64,000 nt of DNA, from positions 62,001 to 126,000 of the forward strand of contig CAVRQC010000024.1 of NCBI GenBank assembly GCA_963723205.1. The letters run 5' to 3'. Numbering within the stretch: the first letter of the stretch is position 1; each line of letters opens with the position of its first letter. Source of the stretch: CAVQBP01 sp963723205 (GTDB taxonomy: Bacteria > Bacteroidota > Ignavibacteria > Ignavibacteriales > Ignavibacteriaceae). The notes under the pieces were generated by a model. The model did not search any database. It was given only the letters and a program-made list of their open reading frames with translations, and was not told the origin of the DNA. The translations under genes and the position numbers were made by a program. Positions 36,018 to 43,690 of this stretch are shown here, in pieces.

Positions 36018-37310
36018 ATGAAAGTTATATATTTTATTATCTCTATAATATTTCTTTTTTTCTCACCGATAAAAAGTCAGACTTCAACTACCACAGTTCA
36101 TCACTATGATATCAATATTAAATTCGATGTAAGAAATGAAATCATTAAAATTGACTTAACGTGTGAAATTCAAAAACAAGATAATTTATCGGAAATAAAA
36201 TTTCTACTGAATAATGAATCTAAAATATCTTCAATAAAAATTAAAAAGAAAAATAATTGGAGTGATGTTCAATATAAATTCAAAAAAGATTCGTTGTTTA
36301 TTAACAGTGGAAATAATTATAAGCCAGGTCAAAATTTTAATTTGAAATTTGAGTATTCTTTCCCTGCCGGAAAGTTTAATGATACTGTATTTGCAATTGA
36401 TCGCGGCGAGAGATGGTATCCACTAGTTATGGATCAAATCGCTTCATTTAAACTAACCTGCAAAGTTCCGGCTTTTTGTAAAGTCTTATCAGCAGGTAAT
36501 TTAGTTTACTCAAAAAATGAGGGGAGTACTATATTATACACATGGGAAAGTAAATTCCCTGTATTTAAATTGCCGCTTATTATTTTTAATCCGGCAAAAT
36601 ATAAAAACACTGAAAATAGTAAAGCAAATTTTTATTATTCGAGCCTGGATTCAACAGAAGCTAAAAATATTTTGGAGAAGGTATCATCAGTAATTAATTA
36701 TTACAATGATATTATTGCTCCATATCCATATAAGAAAATAAATCTGTTTGAGATTGGAGATTTCCCCGGTATAAATACAGGCAGCGGACTGCTGATGATA
36801 GGAACTCAATCTTTAGAAATGTTTGGAAAGGGATATGAAGAGGGAATAATTTTAACTGTTGCCCAGCAATGGTTTGGTGCCGGGGTCTTTGCAAAATTCG
36901 GACAAAAGGGCTTCTTTTTCCTTTCTCTTTCTCTGCCGCATTATTTACGTTTGATGTACATCAGGCATTCTGAAGGAGAAAACAAATATGAAAATAGATT
37001 AAATGGAATGATTGATGATTATAAAAAGTTTGCCGGCGGGGACAATGATATTCCGATTATCGATGTAGACTTTCCGAATACAAAAGAAAAAGGAAAAATC
37101 CTTTATGATAAAGGACCCTGGGTCCTAAGTAAGATTGACAGCCTGGCGGGTAATTCTATATGGATTAAATTTATTGAAAATTTGTATAAATCTTATCACG
37201 GGAAAATTCTTACTTATAATGATTTTATAAAGTCTCTTTCTAATTACATAAAAGATAAAAATGATATAAATACTATTAGAAAATTATTAACAGAAAAGGG
37301 TATTAATTAA
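36018..37310 (+). CDS. Exported M1-peptidase-like protein lacking zinc ligands
   Basis: 430 aa with a signal peptide (about 1-20, ending IKSQ). It follows the M1 aminopeptidase layout: an N-terminal sandwich (about 25-195), then a catalytic-domain-like half containing FPGINTGSGLLMIG and LTVAQQWFGAG. In active M1 enzymes that last block is HExxHxWxG with a glutamate in NEGFA further on. Here the histidines and glutamate are replaced (LTVAQ) and the downstream motif reads QKGFFF. It should therefore be inactive as a zinc peptidase and may bind peptides or another protein. A solo gene. Confidence 0.65.
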   Translation: MKVIYFIISIIFLFFSPIKSQTSTTTVHHYDINIKFDVRNEIIKIDLTCEIQKQDNLSEIKFLLNNESKISSIKIKKKNNWSDVQYKFKKDSLFINSGNNYKPGQNFNLKFEYSFPAGKFNDTVFAIDRGERWYPLVMDQIASFKLTCKVPAFCKVLSAGNLVYSKNEGSTILYTWESKFPVFKLPLIIFNPAKYKNTENSKANFYYSSLDSTEAKNILEKVSSVINYYNDIIAPYPYKKINLFEIGDFPGINTGSGLLMIGTQSLEMFGKGYEEGIILTVAQQWFGAGVFAKFGQKGFFFLSLSLPHYLRLMYIRHSEGENKYENRLNGMIDDYKKFAGGDNDIPIIDVDFPNTKEKGKILYDKGPWVLSKIDSLAGNSIWIKFIENLYKSYHGKILTYNDFIKSLSNYIKDKNDINTIRKLLTEKGIN

Positions 37311-37617
37311 AATAAGTTTTCACAAGGAATAGTAAACGTAGGCAGTGGTGGGGTTTAGAGTAAAGTGAAGAGCGGTGAACACTACCATATTATTGCTTCT
37401 CTATATAGAAAAATGTAGTGCAATAACTCAAATCATATAAAATTTAATAATATTTTAACATACAAAAATTGTATTAATTGTATATTAGTATTTTTATGAT
37501 AATATTTTATTTGATTTTGTTTTATTGAATCCTTCTATTAGTAGAATTTTGCTGTTTTATTTAGATTTATATTGTAGTTTTATAAATTTATTTTGACATA
37601 CTTATATAAATCTGAAT
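37311..37617 (+). other. Gene-free AT-rich stretch
   Basis: 307 nt without a credible gene. A slightly G-richer patch (about 37335-37380) is followed by long AT runs. A TTGACA-like word at about 37592 lies only 20 nt before the next small gene. No hairpin, repeat or RNA gene recognised. Confidence 0.4.
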
Positions 37618-37878
37618 ATGAAATTTCTTTTGTGGTTATTGTTTCTCTTATCATTACCTGCAAATTTAATTTTCTCTCAAAAAGAAGAATCAGAAGGAAC
37701 TTTTAGCAGTGACATGTTCGGCGATTGTTTTTATAATATTAATCGGGATGAATCTATTTCATCAATTCCTTATAACGCTTTAAGCGGAATAGAAATTTAT
37801 GAAAGGCCGGTTTACAATCAATACTATAAACCTTCGGTTACTGCAAGGATTACTTTTTTCTACAGCTATCATGAATGA
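37618..37878 (+). CDS. Small exported protein of unknown function
   Basis: 86 aa with a credible signal peptide (about 1-20, ending LIFSQ) and a short mature part rich in Tyr and Ser (YERPVYNQYYKPSVTARITF). I recognise no family. No ribosome site precedes the ATG, which is common in this lineage. It ends 49 nt before pstB on the same strand. It could be a real small envelope protein or the start of a decayed gene. Confidence 0.4.
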   Translation: MKFLLWLLFLLSLPANLIFSQKEESEGTFSSDMFGDCFYNINRDESISSIPYNALSGIEIYERPVYNQYYKPSVTARITFFYSYHE

Positions 37879-37927
37879 AAGTAAAATTTGAAATGTTTAA
37901 AATGAATATACTCCCGGGATGCTCTGA

Positions 37928-38686
37928 ATGAAAGATACGAAAATATCTGTTAAAGATTTGAGCCTGTCTTACGGGAAAAAGCAGGCTTTAAAAAATATCT
38001 CATTAGAAATACCGGCTCAAAAAGTTACTGCATTTATCGGACCTTCCGGCTGCGGTAAATCTACTTTTCTCAGAGTTTTGAACAGGATGAATGACCTGAT
38101 AAGCAGTGTTAACCTGACAGGAGAGGTTTTAATCGATGGAAAAAATATTTATCAAAAAAATATTGATGTAGTAAACTTACGGACACGGATAGGAATGGTT
38201 TTTCAAAAATCTAATCTTTTTCCGAAATCAATATTTGATAATATAGTATATGGTCCGAAAATAAACGGTATAACAAACAAAAAACGATTAAAAGAAATAG
38301 CAGAAAGAAGTTTGAAGCAGGCTGCATTATGGGACGAGGTAAAAGACAGGCTTAATACATCGGCTTTAAGCTTATCGGGTGGTCAGCAGCAGCGCGTGTG
38401 TATTGCAAGAACCTTAGCCGTTGAACCCGATATTATTTTAATGGATGAACCTGCAAGTGCTTTGGATCCTATTTCAACTGCAAAGATAGAAGAATTAATA
38501 CATGAACTTAAAAACAAATATACAATTGTAATTGTTACTCATAACATGCAGCAGGCTGCCCGGGTGAGTGATTATACTGCGTTTTTTTATTTGGGTGAAT
38601 TAATTGAATATGATAAAACAACAAAATTATTTACTAACCCGGCTAAAAAACAAACAGAAGATTATGTAACAGGACGGTTTGGTTAA
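37928..38686 (+). CDS. pstB: Phosphate ABC transporter ATP-binding protein PstB
   Basis: 252-aa ABC ATPase. Walker A is GPSGCGKST (38-46); PstB-specific traits are LRVLNRMNDLI just after it, FQKSNLFPKSIFDN, and the signature LSGGQQQRVCIARTLA with Walker B ILMDEPASALDP. It energises high-affinity phosphate uptake with PstSCA, none of which is encoded in the window. phoU follows after 112 nt. The complete transporter must lie elsewhere if this subunit is active. Confidence 0.92.
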   Translation: MKDTKISVKDLSLSYGKKQALKNISLEIPAQKVTAFIGPSGCGKSTFLRVLNRMNDLISSVNLTGEVLIDGKNIYQKNIDVVNLRTRIGMVFQKSNLFPKSIFDNIVYGPKINGITNKKRLKEIAERSLKQAALWDEVKDRLNTSALSLSGGQQQRVCIARTLAVEPDIILMDEPASALDPISTAKIEELIHELKNKYTIVIVTHNMQQAARVSDYTAFFYLGELIEYDKTTKLFTNPAKKQTEDYVTGRFG

Positions 38687-38798
38687 CAAAGATAATCTTA
38701 ATCTTATTCTTAATCATTTTTTAAATGAGACAGATTTTTCATGATTAGGCAATTAGATTTATTAATTCTTTAATAAAAATCTTTAAAGGAAGATTAAA

Positions 38799-39503
38799 AT
38801 GGAAAGACAATTTGAACAGCAAATAGAGAAACTGAAAAAACGTCTGCTTAAAATGTGCAGCCTGGTAGATGAGCAGGTCGATTTTGCTTTTAAGGCTATT
38901 GATGAAGAAAATGTAGAACTTGCACAGTTAGTTATTGAAAGGGATAATAAAGTAGATAAATATGATGTGAAGATTGATAAGATTTGCCAAAAAATAATTG
39001 CACTTAATCAGCCCGTGGCAATGGATTTAAGATTAATAATGTCTGCCATTACAATGAATACAAACCTGGAAAGAATTGGTGACGGAGCAGTAAACATTGC
39101 AGAGAATTTCCTTGTAATAAAAAAGAAACCTGATTTTATTCACAGGATAAAATATTTTGAAATGGTTAAAATGGTAAAGGAAATGATCAGGAATTCAATT
39201 GATTCTTTTATTAATAATGATCCGAAACTGGCAGCTAAAGTGATTGAAACCGATAAAATTGTTGACCGCTACAACGAGGAGAATCATGAAATATTAAAAG
39301 ATATAATGAAAGAAGATCCAAATAATATTGATGATGCTGTAGCTCTACTGGTTATTTCCAGGCAAATTGAAAGACTGGGTGATCACGCTACAAATATTTC
39401 AGAAGACGTTTATTTTATTGTTGAAGCTCAGATGATTAAACATAAATATGAAAAATATTTATTCCATGAAGACGAAGAAGATGAAGAGGATAAAGAAGAT
39501 TAG
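38799..39503 (+). CDS. phoU: Phosphate signalling protein PhoU
   Basis: 234-aa helical protein with two PhoU repeats, each carrying the metal-binding E/DxxxD-type helix: LIMSAITMNTNLERIGDGAVNI in the first and LLVISRQIERLGDHATNISED in the second. The C-terminus is a short acidic tail (HEDEEDEEDKED). PhoU restrains phosphate uptake and signalling through PstB and a PhoR-type kinase. Same strand as pstB, AAAGGAAG ribosome site before the ATG. Confidence 0.93.
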   Translation: MERQFEQQIEKLKKRLLKMCSLVDEQVDFAFKAIDEENVELAQLVIERDNKVDKYDVKIDKICQKIIALNQPVAMDLRLIMSAITMNTNLERIGDGAVNIAENFLVIKKKPDFIHRIKYFEMVKMVKEMIRNSIDSFINNDPKLAAKVIETDKIVDRYNEENHEILKDIMKEDPNNIDDAVALLVISRQIERLGDHATNISEDVYFIVEAQMIKHKYEKYLFHEDEEDEEDKED

Positions 39504-39523
39504 TAAATCAAGATTTCTTGTAT

Positions 39524-40126
39524 TTATTGCTCAATAATATTCTTAAGTATTTTCTGTATCATATCTTTAATGTCTTGGTTCTCTTCCTGTCTTGAAATTG
39601 CAATGAGTTTTTGACCAAACATAAAACCCCAGCTTTGTATTACAAAGAATTCTGCAAGAGAAGAATCATTTGAAACGGCAGCCTTATCTGGTTTAGGTGT
39701 ACTTCTTAATTTATTTATTTTACTAATAACTTCTGTTATCAATTCTTTTTCTTTGTCCAGAAGGTTTTTTAAAGCATTAAGCTCCGGTTCAAAATTATAA
39801 TCCTTTAATAATAAAAGAACCAGTTCATAAATCAGTTGATATTTTTCTCCTAAAGAATTTTTATAAATAAAATAATCGATAAACCGCTCTTCTACAGATT
39901 TCTCACTATTCTCAAAAATATTCCTGATTTCTTCAAGATATTCTTCAGTTCTTAATTCAATAGTCGCATAATAAAGTTCTTCTTTTGATTGGAAATAGTG
40001 ATAAATAGTAGCTTTCCCTATTCTAAGATCTCTTGCTATTTCATCAAGGGTTGTTTTGTTTATCCCGTGTTTAGTAAATCTCTTTACAGCGGCTTGTATG
40101 ATTTGAAGTTTTCTATTTTTTTCCAA
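39524..40126 (-). CDS. TetR family transcriptional regulator
   Basis: 200 aa. The N-terminal helix-turn-helix is textbook TetR: IIQAAVKRFTKHGINKTTLD, then EIARDLRIGKATIYHYFQSK (about 9-51). The helical ligand-binding domain follows without a recognisable ligand signature. It is convergent with phoU (20-nt gap) and divergent from the two-CW gene at 40310. No efflux or lipid gene is adjacent, so its targets are unknown. Confidence 0.88.
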   Translation of the reverse strand: MEKNRKLQIIQAAVKRFTKHGINKTTLDEIARDLRIGKATIYHYFQSKEELYYATIELRTEEYLEEIRNIFENSEKSVEERFIDYFIYKNSLGEKYQLIYELVLLLLKDYNFEPELNALKNLLDKEKELITEVISKINKLRSTPKPDKAAVSNDSSLAEFFVIQSWGFMFGQKLIAISRQEENQDIKDMIQKILKNIIEQ

Positions 40127-40156
40127 TTGGGCACAAATGTTTTAGAAAATCTATTA

Positions 40157-40210
40157 CAAGATAATAATTTAAATGATAAAATTTAATAAAGTTCAAAAAA
40201 CATTATCTTG
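40157..40210. promoter_or_regulatory. Inverted repeat upstream of tetR
   Basis: CAAGATAAT (40157-40165) and ATTATCTTG (40202-40210) are exact 9-bp inverted copies 36 nt apart in the divergent tetR upstream region. They may be half-sites or ends of two operators; TetR sites are usually more compact, so this is tentative. Confidence 0.3.
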
Positions 40211-40309
40211 GACTAAATAAAATTTCTGCTGGCATTTTGTAAAAAAACGATAGTTAATTTTTTAAACAAATTTTCGATAATAGAATATAATAATTACCAA
40301 AGGAGAAAG

Positions 40310-40543
40310 ATGAATTGCTGGGAATTTAAAAAATGCGGTAGAGAAGCCGGAGGGACTAAGGTAAAAGAACTAGGTGTATGCCCTGCTTATCCGAACGATG
40401 GGAAAAGTTGTGCTTATATTGCCGGAACCTTTTGCGGCGGAAATGTACAGGGAACTTTCGCGTCCAAACTTTTTAACTGTATGCAGTGCGAATTTTATAA
40501 AAGTCAAAACTATGTTGTTAAAAAGAAAAGTAAACAAGCCTGA
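40310..40543 (+). CDS. Small two-CW-type cysteine-rich protein
   Basis: 77 aa with eight cysteines. It starts MNCWEFKKCGREAGG, continues LGVCPAYPNDGKSCAY, and ends FCGGNVQGTFASKL then NCMQCEFYKSQNY. This is the compact cysteine pattern known as the two-CW domain, likely metal-binding. A strong AAAGGAG ribosome site precedes the ATG. Family members are often linked to signalling proteins; here it is a single gene with its own terminator. Confidence 0.75.
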   Translation: MNCWEFKKCGREAGGTKVKELGVCPAYPNDGKSCAYIAGTFCGGNVQGTFASKLFNCMQCEFYKSQNYVVKKKSKQA

Positions 40544-40598
40544 TTAGGTAAATTTAATATAAATAGATTTAAAAATTTTCTTTTAAAATATAACAAAA

Positions 40599-40633
40599 AA
40601 AGAGAAATCCTTAATAGTTAAAGATTTCTCTTT
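40599..40633. terminator. Bidirectional terminator between two-CW and ytxH genes
   Basis: Arms AAAGAGAAATC (40599-40609) and GATTTCTCTTT (40623-40633) form an 11-bp stem with a 13-nt loop between convergent genes. The A-run before the left arm gives a U-tract for minus-strand transcripts; the plus-strand side has only a short T-run. Confidence 0.7.
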
Positions 40634-40680
40634 GAAAGCTTTTCTTTAATCTTATTCTGAATAAAATTAAATATTTTTCA

Positions 40681-40944
40681 TTAATTTGAAACTATTTTTT
40701 TTGCATCATCAATTAAAGTTTCAGCTTTTTTCTTGCTTTCTTTTATTACTTCTTCAGCTTTTTCTTTACCGGCATCAACAAGATCATTTACATCATCAAT
40801 AATATCGTCGGTTTTATTTGAAATCTTTTTTCTGAATTTTTTACCGGTAAAGGGTGTATAAAGCATAGCAAGAGCACTGCCTACCACACCGCCAATTAAT
40901 AGTCCGGTAATGAAACCGTTTGATTTTTCCGATTCTTTGCTCAT
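40681..40944 (-). CDS. YtxH domain protein
   Basis: 87 aa. A glycine-rich membrane segment (GFITGLLIGGVVGSALAMLYTP, written here in part; about 10-31) is followed by GKKFRKK and a long Lys/Glu/Asp-rich amphipathic helix. This is the YtxH (Gvp-like) layout, often stress induced. A GAGGAAG ribosome site precedes the ATG. It follows the rhomboid gene on the same strand by 79 nt. Biochemical role unknown. Confidence 0.8.
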   Translation of the reverse strand: MSKESEKSNGFITGLLIGGVVGSALAMLYTPFTGKKFRKKISNKTDDIIDDVNDLVDAGKEKAEEVIKESKKKAETLIDDAKKIVSN

Positions 40945-41023
40945 TTCTTCCTCCTTTGAATTCTTTATAGTATTATAGCATTAATAACCCTCTATTACAA
41001 CTATGTAAATCACAAGAGCTAAT

Positions 41024-41761
41024 TTATTTTCTGCCGATAGTAAAGAATTTAATCAGGATTAATCCTGCAATAAAACCGCCAATATGTGCGCCATATGCTA
41101 TACCGCCGCCTTCTGCACCTGAACCCAGCAGCCCGATACCGCTTACTAATTGAAAGAGAAACCAAATCCCGATAGCTACAATTGCAGGTACCTCTGTGAT
41201 AAAATAGAGTAAAATAACTGAAACTCTTCTCCTGGGAAATAAAAGAATATAAGCACCTAATACACCTGAGATAGCCCCTGAAGCACCTAAAGTAGGTATC
41301 AGCATGTCTCCGCCAAATATAAGTGTAGAATATACATGTGCTAACGAGGCAATTATTCCGCAAACAAGATAGAATATCAGGTATCTGAAATGTCCGATTT
41401 TATTTTCAATATTATCACCGAAGATCAGCAAAAAGATCATATTACCTAAGATATGTGCAAATCCCCCGTGCATAAACATTGAAGTTATAATTGTTATATA
41501 AACAGGGTTGGGTGTTTTTCCCAGTCCCGGAATTGTATAAGTTTCACCTGTTTTTATATCTTTATAAGCTTTGGGTTGTGTAACTAAATCTTTCCCCGTT
41601 ATAATTTCTTCCGGAACAGTTGAATACGAATAAGTAAACTTTATATTATTCCCCAAATCCTGCAGGAAAACAAAAACTAGAACATTTAATATAACCAGAA
41701 GGTAATTTATCAGCGGGAAAATTTTCCTGTCCCTGTTATCATCACCAATAGGAAAGAGCAT
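41024..41761 (-). CDS. Rhomboid family intramembrane serine protease
   Basis: 245 aa with six to seven membrane segments. The catalytic serine is in GASGAISGVLGAY (GxSG) and the catalytic histidine in AYGAHIGGFIAGL. The oxyanion-side HGGFAHILGNMIFL block is also present. A loop insertion of about 40 residues after the first membrane segment carries YTIPGLGKTPNPV, common in this bacterial subgroup. It cleaves membrane-anchored proteins; the substrate is unknown. Confidence 0.92.
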   Translation of the reverse strand: MLFPIGDDNRDRKIFPLINYLLVILNVLVFVFLQDLGNNIKFTYSYSTVPEEIITGKDLVTQPKAYKDIKTGETYTIPGLGKTPNPVYITIITSMFMHGGFAHILGNMIFLLIFGDNIENKIGHFRYLIFYLVCGIIASLAHVYSTLIFGGDMLIPTLGASGAISGVLGAYILLFPRRRVSVILLYFITEVPAIVAIGIWFLFQLVSGIGLLGSGAEGGGIAYGAHIGGFIAGLILIKFFTIGRK

Positions 41762-41837
41762 TTAGAACCCCATGAAAAAATTCGACTGAAAAAAAACTGA
41801 AATGTTATATACAAATATAATATACTTAGATATTATT

Positions 41838-43547
41838 CTAAGTTTTTACTTTGTAAGGTTCAATGTTTTTCTTAGAAAAAGGAGTAAAGATTAATGAAAG
41901 TATAACTACGAGCAAACATCCGATTAAATTGAACCAGAGAAAGGGGATTTGCGTAAATACATAACATGATATTACTACTATTTCTGCAATCAACGCTGCA
42001 ATAAAAGTTGCAGTTCCCCCGACTTTTCTGATATAAAATGCAATTAAAAAAATTCCCAGGATAGTTCCATAAAAAAGCGAGCCTAAAATATTTACAGCTT
42101 CAATTAGAGAACCTAGCCGGTTTGCAAAAAGAGCAAATGAAATTGCATATATTCCCCAGAATACGGTTGCACCTTTTGACACAAGCAAATAATGTCTGTC
42201 GTTTCCCTCCTTTTTAATTAATCTTTTGTAGATATCTATAACTGTTGTTGAAGCGAGAGCATTTAGTTCGGCTGAAGTTGAAGACATTGAAGCTGAAAAA
42301 ATTGCCGCAAGTATTAATCCTATTAAACCAACAGGAAGATAATGAATTACAAAACTTAAAAAGATATAATTTGTATCATTTACATCTGCACCGGGGTCTG
42401 CTTTCTTTATTAGATCAATTGCCTTCTTTCTTATTGCAATTCCTTCTTTATGAGTATTATTTAGTTTATCAGCATTTACTTCAACATAATTATCTTCATC
42501 AGAATTTATTGCCGATAAAAGTCCGTTTATATTTTCTCTTTTTTCAAGTGTAATCCTGTGATAATCCGATTCAAGCTGGTTGTATTCAGCTGCATACTGA
42601 CTGCTTTTTACCCGGGCAGTTTCTACAGAATTGAAAAAGAGCGGGGGAGTAACAAATTGATAAAAAACAAATACCATAGCACCTGTAAAAAGAATAAAGA
42701 ACTGCATAGGGATTTTTACAATTCCGTTTGCAAGCAACCCTATCCTGCTTTGAGCAACAGAGCTCCCAGCTAAATATCTTTGGACCTGGGATTGATCTGT
42801 CCCAAAATATGAAAGCATTAAAAATGTTCCGCCTATTATACCGGACCAGAAAGTATAACGGTCATTCAGATCAAATGAAAAGTCGATTGCATTCAGCCTT
42901 CCCATCTTACCTGCAATATGTGCTGCATCAATAACGGAAATACCCGGCGGTAAAAGTTTAAATATCATAAAAAAAACAGCAAACATCCCGAACACAATTA
43001 TTATCATTTGCTGGATATGAGTTTTATTAACTGCATTTGATCCGCCAATTGTAGTATAAAGAATTACAAGCCCTCCTATGATTATTACAGTAAAATCAAT
43101 ATTCCATCCGAGAATAATTGAGAAAATTAATGCTGGAGCAAGAATTGTAAATCCGGCTCCCAATCCGCGCTGGATCAAAAATAAAATGCTTCCGAGTATC
43201 CTGTTTTTAAGATCGAATCTTTTTTCAAGGTATTCGTATGCAGTATAAATATTTAGTTTATGATACAATGGAACTGCGGTAATTGAAAGAATTATCATCG
43301 CAATTGGAAGACCCAGATAAAACTGGACAAAACGCATTCCGTCTACATAAGCCTGTCCCGGTGTAGATAAAAAAGTAATAGCACTTGCCTGTGTGGCCAT
43401 TATTGAGAGGGTAACTATATACCATGGAGTCGAACGCCCGGCACGGATATATCCATCAATATCTTTTGTCCCCTTAGTTTTCCATATTCCGTAAATAACA
43501 ACAAAAGCGAGAAAGCCGCACATTACAATCCAGTCAATGTAGCTCAC
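41838..43547 (-). CDS. Sodium:solute symporter (SSF family)
   Basis: 569-aa transporter with about 13 membrane segments, of the SSS family (IATQASAITFLSTPGQAY near the sodium site; GFTILAPALIFS). A charged, coiled-coil-like insertion (about 310-375, with SVETARVKSSQYAAEYNQLE) lies between membrane segments. The start is GTG and overlaps by 4 nt the stop of a 48-aa membrane protein gene (43544-43690), so the two are coupled. The operon begins with a PIG-L deacetylase, hinting at sugar or organic-acid import, but the solute is not known. Confidence 0.88.
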   Translation of the reverse strand: MSYIDWIVMCGFLAFVVIYGIWKTKGTKDIDGYIRAGRSTPWYIVTLSIMATQASAITFLSTPGQAYVDGMRFVQFYLGLPIAMIILSITAVPLYHKLNIYTAYEYLEKRFDLKNRILGSILFLIQRGLGAGFTILAPALIFSIILGWNIDFTVIIIGGLVILYTTIGGSNAVNKTHIQQMIIIVFGMFAVFFMIFKLLPPGISVIDAAHIAGKMGRLNAIDFSFDLNDRYTFWSGIIGGTFLMLSYFGTDQSQVQRYLAGSSVAQSRIGLLANGIVKIPMQFFILFTGAMVFVFYQFVTPPLFFNSVETARVKSSQYAAEYNQLESDYHRITLEKRENINGLLSAINSDEDNYVEVNADKLNNTHKEGIAIRKKAIDLIKKADPGADVNDTNYIFLSFVIHYLPVGLIGLILAAIFSASMSSTSAELNALASTTVIDIYKRLIKKEGNDRHYLLVSKGATVFWGIYAISFALFANRLGSLIEAVNILGSLFYGTILGIFLIAFYIRKVGGTATFIAALIAEIVVISCYVFTQIPFLWFNLIGCLLVVILSLIFTPFSKKNIEPYKVKT

Positions 43548-43690
43548 TCAAAAACCTTTGTGAATATGTAAAATAAAATTATTAAAAAAACGAGGTTTAG
43601 AAAAACTAAAGTATATAAACCTTTCCAGGTTTTTAGAACAGGTGGTTTCTCCTCATTTTCGTTATTTTGAAGATTGCTGGTTCGTTTCAA
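43544..43690 (-). CDS. 48-aa single-pass membrane protein overlapping both neighbours
   Basis: A short frame not obvious from long-ORF scans. TTG start at 43688-43690 (AGGA nearby), then MKRTSNLQNNENEEKPPVLK, TWKGLYTLVFLNLVFLII and LFYIFTKVFE. It has a polar N-terminus (about 1-22) and one membrane helix (about 26-43). Its 5' end lies inside the end of the PIG-L gene by 29 nt and its TGA overlaps the GTG of the symporter by 3 nt. Tight coupling on both sides and a clean helix argue that it is real. It may be an accessory subunit of the symporter. Confidence 0.65.
   Translation of the reverse strand: MKRTSNLQNNENEEKPPVLKTWKGLYTLVFLNLVFLIILFYIFTKVFE

Noticed and set aside
42245..42934. Plus-strand frames opposite the symporter gene
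   Set aside because: They are antisense shadows of a clear SSF transporter and lack coding features.
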